The notes under the pieces were generated by a model, which did no database searches, was not told the DNA's origin, and saw only the letters and a program-made list of their open reading frames with translations. A stretch of 64,000 bases of DNA from Serripes groenlandicus. Lineage: Eukaryota > Mollusca > Bivalvia > Cardiida > Cardiidae. The stretch is from assembly GCA_031761405.1 (NCBI GenBank), contig JASEVX010000001.1, positions 197,539,853 to 197,603,852 of the forward strand. The letters run 5' to 3'. Positions 22,342-34,660 of the stretch are shown here, piece by piece. Position numbers and translations under genes: made by a program. Each line of letters opens with the position of its first letter. The first letter of the stretch is position 1.

Positions 22342-22715
22342 CTGAAACACATACTTTTTCTTTATTAATAGAATACTAGCGCTTAAAAAGTATCTATATG
22401 CATACCAATACAACATTTTAAGAAATGCAGTATCTATATGTTACTTGCAATTAACAGCTTACTTGTAAGTGTAGGCCTACCAACCTCGACTTCATTATTC
22501 TCACTATTCTTGTAATAGATGCATATATCTACCAGAATGTAAACAATCTATTACATTTATGCCAACATGTTAAGGTTTGTTTACAAAAATACAACAGTAA
22601 TCAGCTCACTGATGGCTCTAGATCATTTCCCAGATTTGCGGACCTATTACATGTATGCCTTTAAACATGAACATTGTAAATTAAAGTGATAACTCTGCAA
22701 AAGTCAATTATCTTC
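22342..22715. other. Presumed intron, nothing recognised
   Basis: AT-rich, no array or element end. Confidence 0.35.
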
Positions 22716-22848
22716 ATGCCGAGTAAAAAATAAACATTGCGTATAAAGGAGAAATTGCTCGTTTAACGCAATATCTCTTTCCCAAAATGTTTCAACAATT
22801 GTCTGCCCCAGAGCTGCCAAAATCGTCTGTATAAGAGAAGGGGTTAAT
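22716..22848. mobile_element. Right half of an AACCCTTTCCC MITE
   Basis: 'gtataaaggagaaattgctc', 'cccaaaatgtttcaacaatt', then 'aaaatcgtctgtataagaga' and 'aggggttaat'. Confidence 0.65.
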
Positions 22849-22940
22849 AACGATTCCGATAACCCAAATAAGTCCAAGGATACGTTTGTCTGGTCCTACA
22901 CGAAAAACCGTCCGTTTTCATATGGCGTAGTTCATATGAA

Positions 22941-24674
22941 CTCTTTCAGAGTCGAATTGTTTAAAGTAGACATTTCTATGTTCAAAATCAGGCGTCTCCA
23001 TTTCTCTCGTAATAAGAGGTTTTGTATGTTTTTTTATAACTAAAAGGCAAACAACGCTTATTTCATGTGAGTTGGCTCGTGACGAGCTGTCTGCACCTGA
23101 ATCTGTATTGTTTGCATAAACCTCATTATTGTATACTTTCATATTGTTCCGTTCACTTTGCATTGAAGTAAGTGGTCATGAGTATAGGTTATTGTATACT
23201 TTCATATTGTCCCGTTCACTTTGCATTGAAGAAAGTGGTCATGATTTTTCGATCATGACCGCTGTCAAGGAGTGATCATGACCGTAGATAAGGACGTGCG
23301 AAAATTCTGCATAATTAACATGCTAGGGACTACTTTTGTTATGTAAACAAACATAGCTGAACTAAATATCATTGTTAAACCTCACGGGACTTTGTAATGT
23401 TAAATTCTCATATATTGATTTCTTACTGTCTCCTGCTAACAGTACGTTTTTGACATGAAAACAGTCTAAAACGCGCGACTAAAATGTTGGTTCTGCACGT
23501 GCATGACGTCATTTAAAAAAATTACGTCACCGTTATAATTCAAACGGCATTTGCACAAAAATTACTACTTATGTAAACAAACAGTTTGTTTCTAATTCGG
23601 AAGCAGATTTATCAATTCTAGATAATAAAAAAAACCTCCACAACGTAAAGCAAATAGTTTACAATATGAAAGTATGCAATAAAAAGGTTATTGACCCTGT
23701 ACTGTGAAATCATCGTTGGACCTCGTTCTTTGGCGAACGTAGCCTCGCAAGCTCGGCAACGTCAACCAAAGAATTCGGTCCAACGATGATTTCAAAGTAC
23801 AGGCCTATATTATTGACCCTGCACTGTGAAATCATCGTTGGATCGAGTTCTTGGGTTGACGTTGCCGAGCTTGCGAGCTACGTTCGCCAAAGAACGAGGT
23901 CCAACGATGAGTTCACAGTACAGTGTCAATAACCTTTTTATTGCATACTTCCATATTATAAACTATTTGGTTTACACTGTGGAGTATTTTTTTTTATCTA
24001 CAGTTGATAAATCTGCTTCCGAAATCGAAACATTTTTTTTTAACATAAGTGGTCATTTTGTTTAAAATGCCGTTTGAAATTTTGAATTATAACGGTGACG
24101 TTGTTGTTTTAAATGACGTCATACACGTGCATTACCAACGTTTTAGATCCGGTCAAAAAAATACTGTTAGCATGAGATAGTAAGAAATTGTCCATGATCA
24201 GTATATGAGAAATCAACTTTACAAAGTCACGTAAGGTATAGTTACGATATTTAGCTCAGCTATGTTTGTTTACATAAAAAAGTAGTCCCTAGGATGTTAA
24301 TTATGCGGAATTTTCGCACGTCCTTATCTACGGTCATGATCACTTCTTGACACCGGTCATGATCGAAAAATCATGACCACTTGCTTCAATGCAATGTGAA
24401 CGGAACAATATGAAAGTATGCAATAATTTTCGATCATGACCGTAGATAATGGCGTGCGAAAATTCTGCATAATTTATATGCTAGGGACTACTTTCTTTAT
24501 GTAAACAAACATAGCTGACCTAAATATCATTATTATACCTCACGTGACTTTGCAATTTTAAATTCTCATATGTTGATATATGCTATCAATTTTAGAAAAC
24601 TCGTTTAATAAAATTTCGTATTGAATGACCACTCATGTAATATCCTCTATATATTGCCTTTGGCGCTGAAAGAG
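22941..24674. mobile_element. Second TTAA MITE, split by a foldback insertion
   Basis: 22941-23123 matches the left part and 24645-24674 the right end of the intact 205-bp element at 53980-54184. The left TTAA is mutated to TGAA; the right TTAA is at 24675-24678. The split falls within 'cctcaatattgcc' of the intact copy. Remnants of 'cctcattatt' and 'cctctatatatt' on the two sides may be the target duplication of the inserted foldback. Confidence 0.8.
23124..24640. mobile_element. Foldback insertion with a 1.24-kb near-perfect palindrome
   Basis: 23189-24426 is its own reverse complement around about 23807. Outer ends are 'ttattgtatactttcatatt' and 'atatgaaagtatgcaataa'. Matching pairs run inward through 'tcatgatttttcgatcatga', 'gcgaaaattctgcataatta', 'atgtaaacaaacatagctga', 'taacggtgacg' and 'ccaacgatgatttc'. 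A partial extra left end (23124-23188) and a direct partial copy of the left arm (24427-24600) flank it, as if neighbouring copies recombined. No coding capacity. Confidence 0.85.
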
Positions 24675-24680
24675 TTAACT

Positions 24681-25276
24681 GAATATAAGCCGGTTGTTGG
24701 TCCTTATGGTTTAAGAGCATTCTGTATCCATTCTCTTCGGTGTTTACTCTCACATTCTAACAACCTATCAGTACTCTGACAGCAGAACATTCGTAATCTT
24801 ATATCACATTACCGAGTAAAGTTATTACACCATAGGAAACAAAAATACAGATGCAAGAAAATGTGACCAAAACTAGGGCAATGATAATCTAATATATTAT
24901 CATTACACTAATTAGGCAGTATCATACCACGATTCGTTCTGATAATCTAATAAACAAAACTGGGTCATCTTATGTGTCTATTTTCCTCATGCAGACGATT
25001 TTTGTAGAAATTGAAGCAGACGACTTGTGACACCATTGAGGCTCAGGGGGAAAAATGCTCACACTAGAAAATCATATACCAACCTGATAGTAATACAATC
25101 TGTTGTTTTTGTTGATACCATTGGCTAAAGATATTCCTCGTCTTTCAATATCTGGAAAATATATGAAATATGACTTTTATACAGAAACGATGAAGGCGGG
25201 ATTATTTAAAACGCACTGGGCGCTTTACCGGTCGTATTATGCATGTGCAGATTGCAGACTCAAGACCAGGGTCAAA
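24681..25276. other. Presumed intron with one MITE fragment
   Basis: 24980-25070 holds 'ttttcctcatgcagacgatt', 'gaagcagacgacttgtgaca' and 'aaaaatgctcacac', a decayed AACCCTTTCCC MITE half. Otherwise nothing recognised. Confidence 0.45.
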
Positions 25277-25775
25277 TTCCACCAACATTACTTAGCGCTG
25301 AGTTAAACTTGAATACTTAAAGGCATATTTCATCATTTTTGTTTCCCTAGTGTTTTGACACACATGGACGGTGAAATGTATCTAAGAAAACTAACTTGTT
25401 AAGAAATTAAATATTTAGGCATTTTTATAAGGAAAATGAAAATGACAACTTGACTTTAGTTAAGTATTACATAGCGTTATGTAAGGATGGTGGAATTGGA
25501 CTCTGGGTCCAAGTCCACTCACCTTTCTTAGCGCTGATAATACTGCAATCCTTCAAGGCAAATATTTCATAATTTGTGTTTTCCTTATAAATATGCCGAA
25601 ATATTCCATTTCTTAACAGGTGTTGTTAGTCAGCAAGATAACTATTTATATCAACTTAGTCAATCATTATATACATTCCAGCATTCATGTTTTACAAAAT
25701 ATTAGGGAAACACAATACATGAAATATGATTTTAAGTTTTTAAGTATTACTTAACGCTAAGTAAGGTTGGTGGAA
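25277..25775. mobile_element. ~500-bp element with ~85-bp inverted ends
   Basis: Left 'ttccaccaacattacttagc' and right (minus strand) 'ttccaccaaccttacttagc' begin inverted repeats that continue through 'cttaaaggcatatttcat' and 'gtttccctagtgttttg'-like sequence. A third copy of the same block lies near 25510-25590. No coding frame. Confidence 0.75.
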
Positions 25776-26105
25776 CATCTACATACGCTCATCAGTGCTT
25801 TCACTGTCTGGCTACAAGTTACAAATAGATAGCCATAAATGTTAAGTGATAAGAAAAAACTAGCAATGCAGGAGTGTAGTCCCATTTGTTTCCCTCTAAT
25901 TGACTCTCCGGGAAGGACCATATAAAGGTAATTGAGCAATAAACTAAGATGGCTATAGTTGGTTTTTGTTTGTTGTTGTTTTTCAAAAGATGAATCTTGA
26001 ACTAAATTACATGTAGATGGACATTGGCGGTCTTGGTGAGACTTCAGATTCACTTGACGCACATGTCTCTCTATGTACAAAAACCCACGAACAACCACGA
26101 CCCTT

Positions 26106-26106
<1 letters not shown>
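25776..26106. other. Presumed intron, nothing recognised
   Basis: The open frame at 25757-26098 (minus) has no motif and overlaps the element end, so it is not called. Confidence 0.35.

Positions 26107-26149
<43 letters not shown>
26107..26149. repeat. Poly-C tract of 43 bases
   Basis: Uninterrupted C run. Creates a poly-Pro artefact in the plus-strand frame at 26017-26199. Length is likely unreliable. Confidence 0.9.
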
Positions 26150-26151
<2 letters not shown>

Positions 26152-26292
26152 CTGTTACTTGTTTATTTATTGTTTATGATACATTATTTACATAGGTAAC
26201 ACAATTTACAACAGCTTTTTTTTCAACTGTCACTTGACAGCCCGTTTATTTATTTTTTATGATACATTATTTACACAATTTACAGCAATTGT
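26150..26292. repeat. Two direct copies, about 65 bp
   Basis: 'atgatacattatttacatag' plus 'caatttacaacagc' at 26176-26214 and 'atgatacattatttacacaa' at 26259 onward, each preceded by 'aactgt.acttg' and 'tttatttatt'. Confidence 0.7.
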
Positions 26293-26469
26293 AAACCTTT
26301 TTAAAGAAAAAGAGAACACAGGATAGTGTTACCAGCAAGATATTGTTACCAACAATTCCAAATAGAAAACAAAAAAGAGTACTGCTGCTGCAGTTTAAAG
26401 TCGTTTTCTTTCAGGTGAAAGGTATAAATATTTACTATCATATTATCCTCACTGTATTATCAATAGTAC

Positions 26470-26556
26470 ACAAGAGAAAGTTGATGCCAAGGCATCAATG
26501 TCGCCGGAAAAGACTGCATTGATTTATTTATGTATTCTTGACTTTCCTTAGTCTAT
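26470..26556. mobile_element. Dispersed repeat, first copy
   Basis: 'caagagaaagttgatgccaa', 'ggcatcaatgtcgccggaaa', 'agactgcattgattt' and 'tgtattcttgactttc' match 59326-59423 in the same orientation with few differences. Family unknown. Confidence 0.75.
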
Positions 26557-27384
26557 TCAAACATTAGGAACGTTGAAATGAAAACATTTACTTATAAATT
26601 TTATATTCATACTTACATTAGGGTATCTATAAAAAATTAACGAAATGTGTACACATTTATCTTGGCTTAAATTTAATTTTGCTGTTGTTACTTATTTAAA
26701 TAATAGTATTCATTCATATAATTTCAATGTTTGTCAATCTTATTCGAATCACAAGGTAAATATCCTGATATTGCTTTAAAGGGAGGTAATTTGAAGAAAA
26801 CAAAAGTCTTCAAAAGGAGAAATATATCAGCATTACCGTCTACAGTTTAAATTGTTCTATTGTTTGTGGATTTAAAAATGTTCTTTTTTTCTTATTTCTA
26901 CATGTACAACGAAATATTGCGGCTTCTCTTTGACGCTTTGCGTCAAACATTCGTCTTGTACTTGTCTAAAATAAAATAATATCACTCGCTTTTTCATATC
27001 GAAATGCGCATGCGCGAAAATCGATGTTAAAGGTCACGAACCTACACAACAGAATAGGGTCTATATTTAGCTTAGAAACAGTTCCTACTTTAGATATTCA
27101 TGGATTAACATTATTAAATGAATTATACACAAATCAAGACATCTCTTTGAACATGAAAACAACATTTAGTAAGTTTAAATTGCTATTAAAAGGAGAATCC
27201 GAAATTGACCTCAATGATGACACATAAGAGTCTGCATTAGGGGGTGTTGGTTCACGTCTTGAAGGGACCACTTTTGTCTTCGTAAATAAGACAAAAAACT
27301 TAAATGCGAGTGAAATAAAAAAAACTGCAAACATTAAAAAATCGGAATATTTATTTCATTTTAGATGTGTCATTTATTAGTGTT
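26557..27384. other. AT-rich presumed intron, unrecognised frame
   Basis: A 67-codon plus frame (27024-27227) has no recognisable domain and no splice context. Nothing else found. Confidence 0.35.
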
Positions 27385-27516
27385 CGTAAACAACCACAAT
27401 TGTAATATGTTCAAATCATCTAGATTTGTTTCTTTCTAATAATAAGCCGCCCTCCCATGTGATTTCCGAAAAGCTATTAAAAATAGAAGTCGCGGGCTTC
27501 TGCCCGGCGACTAATA
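27385..27516 (+). mobile_element. Helitron-like 3' end, copy 1
   Basis: About 130 bp shared with 62920-63048: 'aattgtaatatgttcaa', 'ccctcccatgtgatttccga', 'attaaaaatagaagtcgcgg'. It ends with a GC-rich hairpin (GTCGCGGGC, loop TTCT, GCCCGGCGAC) immediately followed by CTAAT, fitting the CTRRT end rule of Helitrons. Similarity stops right after it. Confidence 0.5.
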
Positions 27517-27520
27517 ACGA

Positions 27521-28480
27521 AAACGTAAAACTCGCTAGAATGATGAAGTGATCGATTGTGATAGATTTCGCAATGTGTACGTGCATGCGAGCGTTCGAAT
27601 GTTTGTGTAATGTGAGTTTGTTATGAGTAAAGAACTCTTGTTTGAACAGTTAATATACATGTATAGTGCAGCATTTTGTTCTGTTTTCACTAAGGAAATA
27701 TACTTTGTATATACAAAACCAAAATAGTGACAGTATGATGTTAAGTAGTTCATGCCCTTCAATTACTGTCTGCATGGAACAGATGTTTGTCTATTCCACA
27801 TATTGCCAATAGTTTATGTAATAGTGACTAACTGTCTGCAACTAATGTACAAAGACATGTTCATACGTTACAGATATATTACAATTGTGACAGTTAGGAG
27901 AATTTATCATTTTCCACTTGAAACGTGTTTCTCTTGATGTGAAGAGTGTATGTATTAGTCGGTATTTGTAGTGTCTTATTCTGTTGTCGTATAGATTGTT
28001 AATGAATTCATAAATAATCGACCAGTTGGTTTTGTGATATAATCTGATATGCTTCTTTGTTTGTTATCGAATTGAATTGCATGATGATTCATGTAGTTTC
28101 CAGTTTGGTTTTGACTTTTGTTTCTATTGATCTTTCCGATGTGAGTATGTTTAACCATGCCTTTGGGATGCATTGTTTTAACCTACGCGTTTCGGCTACC
28201 CAATTGATCTTCAAATTCAATTGATTGCAAATTGTCTCCTCACAGACATAACCATTAACGTTTATAATATCATTAATAAACAATATGTTGGAATTTACCC
28301 AGTTCTTGAATATTATACATTTACGATTTTGATTGATGAATTTGTTTCCCCAAATGAGCTGTTTTCTGATATCGTCAAAAGTCTTTAGATTTGTTTCATA
28401 GTTATTTTTAGCTTTAAATCAAATTTCAAGATTTTTTTGTAGTAGTCCCTTATGTGTGAAGTATCAAGTATGTGGTCCAT
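27521..28480. other. AT-rich stretch, nothing recognised
   Basis: Several 60-75 codon frames on both strands, none with a motif or splice context. Confidence 0.35.
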
Positions 28481-28750
28481 TTATCCTGATACCAGCCAGT
28501 CAGTCGTAATGCTAACCCCGCAACCCAGAGCGCCAAGGAGGGCAGTCATTACTATCATTTTTAAAGTCTGTGGTATGACCCGATCGGAGTTTTAACCTTC
28601 TACCGGGATATAACAATAACTTTGTTATCTGAATTGGGGACTTATTTGAACAGCATCACATAACCGGAAACCGCCTTGGTGGTGTAGTGGAATAGCGTCC
28701 GTCTCGGGTGTATAAGGTTGACGAATCGAATCAACGGCTTGATCTTACCA
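28481..28750. mobile_element. SINE type II fragment and a tRNA-like head
   Basis: 28484-28605: 'catttatcctgataccagcc', 'gtcagtcgtaatgctaaccc', 'gagcgccaaggagggcagtc' and 'tatgacccgatcggagtttt' as in 54786-55042. 28672-28745 plus: 'cgccttggtggtgtagtgga' and 'gacgaatcgaatcaacgg' look like a diverged A-box/B-box head of the same type. Confidence 0.65.
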
Positions 28751-30084
28751 AATATATTAGCAATTGCATGAGTGTGTGATTGGCATAACGACTGACTCAC
28801 TGACTAGTAGTACTTGTATCTTATCAATGAAACGCCGGGGTATAACTGAGCAATTGAGAAAACGACGTAAAACATCGTGCATACAAACTAACAGAAATCG
28901 TTACACCCCCTTATTTCCAGGGTATTCCAAAACGAGGTCAGAGGGTCTAACCGAATTCACTAATTTAAGGATTACGGTTGTGAATTTAAAAATTGCTTAC
29001 GAGTCAAATAAGTAACAAATGTTTACAGCAATATTCATAATAAACAAATATTAAAGTTTATTAAATTTTAATTGTAAGAAAGGGGGAATGTGTTTGTTCC
29101 AAAAAGGGACTCACCAATTTTATTATCAGCCATGTACTAGGAAAATTACCATGATGCAAGTCTGTTGTCGGCATCATAACATTGATTTGGGACACGGCGT
29201 ACGAAAACAGGCATTTGGAGATTTTGTGAAGTTAATAGAATTAACGAAACATGCAAACATGCATAATTGATTGTTTTGTTAAAAGCCTTCATCCCGAGCT
29301 TTACATCATGTTTGTACTCCTTATATATAGGATCTGACATGAGTTGTCATTTCCTATACAGTTTTATTAAACGAGTTAAAGAAATTTGTTATTAAGCAAA
29401 GCCTTTGGCGAGCTTAATAACACATTTCTTGGAATTAATATAACTTTATGAAATGAAAACGAATGCCAGATTATTTTTATCACATGACGAAACACAAAAA
29501 GAAAATCGGATTTTCGCGGTCAGAAAATAGTCCCAACATGTCTTACTTTATAAACTGTTATAACTAATCACACAAAAAAATATGTTTAGGACCGATAATG
29601 GTCCCTTTACCTCGTCCATCTATCGTGACGTTTGTGTTTACCGAATACACGTTCTCAGTCAATGTGTAAACATTCGCGGATGAATACAAAAATAGTGATT
29701 AGGTCATGTTATATTACACACGTTACATTTAAAGAAATACGTAATGGGTATATTAGATTGAGTACAAGCATTGTCATGTGATAAATGGACGTTCTTGATC
29801 AGACTGTCCGGATTGGCAGTCTCATTCGCATTAAAACCAGACCTAAGCTTCGATACAGTAGTAAATAATCTCGTGGAACCCAGACCTTATCATCGCTGCG
29901 AAGTATTTTGTTCTAATTTCAATGAGATGGGCGCGGACTGATCAGGCCCCGAGACTATAAATCTTGAAATCGTTCTCTGTGCTCGGAAATGAACTCTTTG
30001 CTCCAATCCCGAGCACAGAGTAAAGTTTTATGATATTGGCGCCAGGCTTTTGCTCGTTGCAAAGTCTGGAATACTTTTAGAAAT
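28751..30084. other. AT-rich stretch with two hairpins
   Basis: 29380-29430: 'aagaaatttgttattaagc' pairs with 'gcttaataacacatttctt'. 29975-30021: 'ctctgtgctcgg' pairs with 'ccgagcacagag'. Short frames (28764-29015 plus, 29146-29340 minus) lack any motif and are not called. Confidence 0.45.
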
Positions 30085-30543
30085 GTTAAATGGAACAAGA
30101 ATTATCTTTAAAAAATATAAACGGCGATCAATATGAGATAACACTAAGACATGGAACATGCTCATTCAAGGCCGAGAATACGTCACATGACTGGAGATTA
30201 CGCGAGGCTCCCAAGAGGTGTGTATAAGTTTCAATTGACGATGACTAACTGAAAACTTATCATGTTTCAAAAATAATTAATATTTTGCTCTTAAATATTA
30301 TATTTCATACGTTTTCACTGATCTTTTTCACTGAAATTTATTTCTTAAGGAAAACAATTAAAGGTTAGTATGCAGAACATTTCATTTTAAAACTTCACCT
30401 TATTAGTGCCTCTTGTACGATCGCCAACTTAACTATGAACCAATCAAAACGTTTCATTTCCTTTATTTCTTCGACATTATTCATTAAATACAACATTTGA
30501 TGGTCTACAATCTAGATCATTTGTTTAACACCTAGGTCAAAGC
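30085..30543 (+). mobile_element. Dispersed ~460-bp repeat, uninterrupted copy
   Basis: Matches the reverse complement of 49190-49828: 'ataaacggcgatcaatatga', 'aaggccgagaatacgtcaca', 'gaaaacaattaaaggttagt' and 'tctacaatctagatcatttg'. The copy at 49 kb has a SINE inside it; this one preserves the empty site at about 30160. Family unknown. Confidence 0.75.
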
Positions 30544-31267
30544 TGTGGTTAAACAGCTATCGCCGAAAAAAACAAAATGAACGTATAAAGTAAAATAAGT
30601 TTTGGTATTATAGACTTAGTTAGTAAGTTCCCAAAGGGTTATTTTATTGCCTGCACCTAAAATAAGAATCAAAGACATTAGTTCATTACAAAGCGCCGTA
30701 AAGATGGGTCCAATTCATTAATTATTTATCTAAAAGACGCGTCCGATAGTACGATAACCATATTAATTAATTAGGTTTGGTAACACTTCTAGAAATGGGT
30801 CCAAATCTCGGACAAAAAGGTATATACTAATAATATAGGTCATTTGCATATGTATGGGAACATATTAGATCGACCGAGTTCCTTCGGCAGAATTGTCCGA
30901 GCTTGATGCTTCATTACATATGGAAAATAGAAGGAACAATATCGAACTATACAATAACATGTCGTGTATCTTGAAATGTTGTAAACACGACAACTTGCGA
31001 AACTAGTTGACCACAAACACGTGAATACATCATTCGGTGCACTACCTGCGACATAATGTAGACCTGCTACTTTCGTGATTGTTCGTAGGTTAGCGTACAT
31101 AGGGAGCCAGTTTATACGAACATACCCGAAGATATATTGTCTAACTTTTTTCCGAGTACACTGGTCCGAATGATGTTTTCATGAATACGCATCCACTTTA
31201 AAGCCTTTTATGGTAAATATCAGTTAAGGTGTACATCTTAAGTGTATTCAGCTTGTCCTACCACCCC
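30544..31267. other. Stretch with nothing recognised
   Basis: An 86-codon minus frame (30840-31100) has no motif. Confidence 0.35.
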
Positions 31268-33235
31268 GAGTGCACAGCGAATAAATGGTGAGTGCACGGT
31301 GATTACTTGGCGAGTGCACGGCACTGAGTACTTGGTGAGTGTATGACGAGTACTTGGTGAATGTATGGTGATAACTTGGCGAATGTATGGTGATAACTTA
31401 GCGAGTGCACGGCGATTACTTGGCAAGTGCACGGGAAGTACTTGGCGAGTGCACGGCAAATACTTGGCGAGTGTATGGCGAGTACTAGGCGAGTGCACGG
31501 TGAGTACTTGGTGAATGTATGGCGAGTACTTGGCGAATGTATGGTGAGTACTTGGCGAGTGTATGGTGAGTAATTGGCGAATGCATGGTGAGTACTTGGT
31601 GAATGTATGGCTAGTACTTGGTTAATGTATGGCGAGTACTTGGCGAATGTATGACGAGTACTTAGCGAATGTATGGTGAGTACTTGGTGAGTGCATGGCC
31701 ATTACTTAGCGAATGTATGGTAAGTACTCGGTGAGTGTATGGCGAGTACTTGGTGAATGTATGGTAAGTACTAGATGAGCGTATGGCGAGTACTTAGCGA
31801 ATGTATGGTAAGTATTTGGTGAATGTATGGTAAGTGCTTGGTGAATGTATGGTAAGTACTTGGTGAATGTATGGTGAGTACTTGGTGAGTGTATGGCGAG
31901 TACTTGGTGAATGTATGGTAAGTACTAGGTGAGCGTATTGCGAGTACTTAGCGAATGTATGGTAAGTACTTGGTGAATGTATGGTAAGTGCTTGGTGAAT
32001 GTATGGTAAGTACTTGTTGAATGTATGGTGAGTACTTGGTGAATGTATGGTGAGTACTTGGTGAGTGTATGGCGAGTACTTGGTGAGTGTATGGCGAGTA
32101 CTTAGTGAATGTATGGCGAGTACTTGGTGAGTAATTGGCGAATGCATGGTGAGTACTTGGCGAATGTATGGTGAGTACTTGGCGAATGTATGGCGAGTAC
32201 TTGGTAAATGTATGGCGAGTACTTAGCGAATGTATGGTGAGTACTTTGCGCATGTATGGCGAGTACTTTGTGAATGTATGGCGAGTACTTAGTGAATGTA
32301 TGGCGAGTAATGGTGAGTGTATGGTGAGTACTTGGTGAGTGTATGGTGAGTAATTGGCGAATGTATGTTTAGTACTTGGCGAATGTATGGCGAGTACTTG
32401 GTGAATGTATGGCGAATATTTGGCGAATGTATGACGAGTACTTAGCGAATGTATGGTAAGTACTTAGCGAATGTATGGTAAGTACTTGGTGAATGTATGA
32501 CGAGTACTTGGTGAGTGTATGGTGAGTACTTGATGAATGTATGACGAGTACTTGGTGAATGTATGGCGAGTACTTGGTGAGTGTACGGCGAGTACTTCTT
32601 GAGTGAATGGTGAGTACTTGGTGAGAGCACGGCGAGTACTTGGTGAATTTATGGCGAATACTGGGCGAGTACTTGGTGTGTGTATGGCGAGTACTTTGTG
32701 AGTGTATGGCGAGTACGTGGTGAATGTATGGTGAGTACTTGGTGAATGCACGGTGAGAACTTGGTGCGTGTATGGCGAGTTCTTAGTGAGTGTATGGCGA
32801 GTACTTGGTGAATACACGGTGATTACCCTGGTGAGTGTATGACGAATACTTGGCGAGTGCACGGTGAGTACTTGGTGAATGTATGACGAGTACTTAGCGA
32901 GTGTATGGCGAGTACTTGGCGAGTGTATGGCGAGTACTTGGTGAGTGTATGACGAGTACTTAGCGACCGTATTGCGAGTACTTGGTGAGTGTATGGCGAG
33001 TACTTGGTGAGTGTATGGCGAGTGCTTAGCGAATGTATGGTGAGTACTTGGCAAATTCACGGTAAGTACTTGGTGAGTGCATGGCGAGTACTTGGCGAAT
33101 GTATGGTGAGTTCTTGGTGAGTGTATGGCGAGTACTTGGTGAGTGTATGGCGAGTACTTGGTGAGTGTATGGCGAGTACTTAGTGAGTGTATGACGAGTA
33201 CTTAGCAAGTGCACGGCAAATAGTTGGCGAGTACT
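31268..33235. repeat. 22-bp minisatellite, about 90 units
   Basis: Units of 'gagtacttggcgaatgtatg' + 'gt', with g/a and c/t variation at fixed sites (tggtga/tggcga/tagcga; tgtatgg/tgcacgg/tgcatgg). Length is nearly constant. Frames of 62-198 codons on the minus strand are artefacts: the three rotations of a 22-bp unit give a 22-residue period with few stops. Confidence 0.95.
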
Positions 33236-33640
33236 GGGCGAATTCTAGCCAGAGGTTATAAATTGATTTTATTGATTCGGCTAGCATGCCTGAGTGCCGC
33301 ATACTATCTGAATACGACCCTGTTTCACCGGAGTCTGTTCTGAACGAAGTAAAGGATTGCCGATAATAAAACTGTAATTGGAAGTCTGTAAACACTTTTC
33401 CCGATACAGGAGGCATTTGTTAGCTACACTGCATACAGCTTTTTAAAACGTTATGGAAAAGGGAGGATTGCTCAAAATGATTAGTGTGATCTTGCCTACA
33501 AGTATGTATCGAAATAAAAATTGTATAAATATGTGATTTTTTTTTTTAACCATTTTCGAAAGTTCCGTATTTCTCATATTTATTCCGAGCAGACAGGAAA
33601 GGTTTAGTTTTTATCCCTATCACTTTATTTCTGTTCTAAT
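33236..33640. other. Stretch with a MITE fragment
   Basis: 33440-33545 contains 'tttaaaacgttatggaaaag' and 'ggaggattgctcaaaatgat', a piece of the AACCCTTTCCC MITE. Otherwise nothing recognised. Confidence 0.45.
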
Positions 33641-33828
33641 ACATTAAACATACACGTAATCAATATTAGATGATTAAGCAGACGACTTTTGACCAAAATT
33701 AGCAATTTCCGCTTTAGTCACAATGCGTTTTTTTTACTTAAAGTATATATTACCCATTCATTTATAGAGATATGTCCGACCTAGTTTTGCTAAGTCATTT
33801 CAATGTCGTCTGCCGCAGATGTGTTGTA

Positions 33829-33866
<38 letters not shown>

Positions 33867-33935
33867 GACTATCCATGATTTCTGCTAAGAAGTTTTCAAA
33901 GTCGTCTACTGCAGTTTGTTGTATGTGGTAAATGG
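33641..33935. mobile_element. Two overlapping AACCCTTTCCC MITE fragments around a poly-T
   Basis: 'aagcagacgacttttgacca', 'gtcgtctgccgcagatgtgt', a T run at about 33831-33862, then a second 'aaagtcgtctactgcagttt' with 'gtatgtggtaaatggt'. Confidence 0.65.
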
Positions 33936-34244
33936 TGAACTTGTATGCCTGGTTCGTTTCCAGACCGCCTTCTACGCAGGGGTAACACGGTCTGTGTACA
34001 TCCCTTTGTCTTTAAATTCTAGATAAATCAATTATGTAAATATATATAGCGTAGTATGTACAGTTAAGAGAGTTATATCACGAAAAAAAGGAAGTTATAA
34101 CTTTTAAAAACATGTCCCAACACAGCCAGTTGAAAACGTTGTAGAATTAGATGAAATTATTTATTCAGAGCAATGTCTCTTTTTTCTCCAGAATGTTGCT
34201 GTTGATAAGTAAAATGCGCCTGCAATTTTTATAATGATCTCTAA
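33936..34244. other. Stretch with nothing recognised
   Basis: AT-rich. No element ends or frames of note. Confidence 0.35.
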
Positions 34245-34503
34245 TTGATAGTTTTTTAACGCCGGTTGCTTTTTTCAACACAATTCCAGTTATATCGCAG
34301 CGACCAGTTCACAGCACTATGCGTTCACATGCTCTCTCGTACCAGTGATTCACACAACATTCTCCAAAGGCAACTGGCTACCTAATTAGCCCATTGATAG
34401 AGGAAGTTTAAACGGAAAGAATGAATGGCTTAGCAGGGATGCCTAATCACAAACCACGGGTTGATAGTCCTCGTCCGTACCGACTGAGCTATTGACGCAC
34501 GAC
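34245..34503 (-). mobile_element. SINE type III, second copy
   Basis: Same block order as 13935-14247: 'tttaacgccggttgcttttt', 'atatcgcagcgaccagttca', 'cgtaccagtgattcacacaa', and at the right a minus-strand tRNA-like head with 'tagctcagtcggtacg' and an 'atcaacccgtggttt'-region B box that is degraded. Confidence 0.65.
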
Positions 34504-34660
34504 TAACATGTTACGATGGCATCACTGAATAGTGTGACCCTTTTTTTAGACGTAGTGTTGGTATTACAGACCAATATTCAGACGGCAAGCTGTGACCAGC
34601 CGCCGAACACAGATACTTTCTTCACAATGGGCATCTTGTTATAATGATTAATCCAATTAA

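Noticed and set aside
25515..25525. Strong AAG|GTGAGT donor on the minus strand as the end of the missing gene exon
   Set aside because: It lies inside the repeated block of the inverted-end element at 25277-25775, and the upstream frame hits a stop quickly.
29088..29340. Overlapping frames on both strands near 29.1 kb as a small exon
   Set aside because: No recognisable motif; the GTGAGT on the minus strand lacks a convincing upstream coding frame.
31794..33214. His/Tyr/Ser-rich proteins on the minus strand
   Set aside because: Generated by the 22-bp minisatellite; no unique sequence in the frames.
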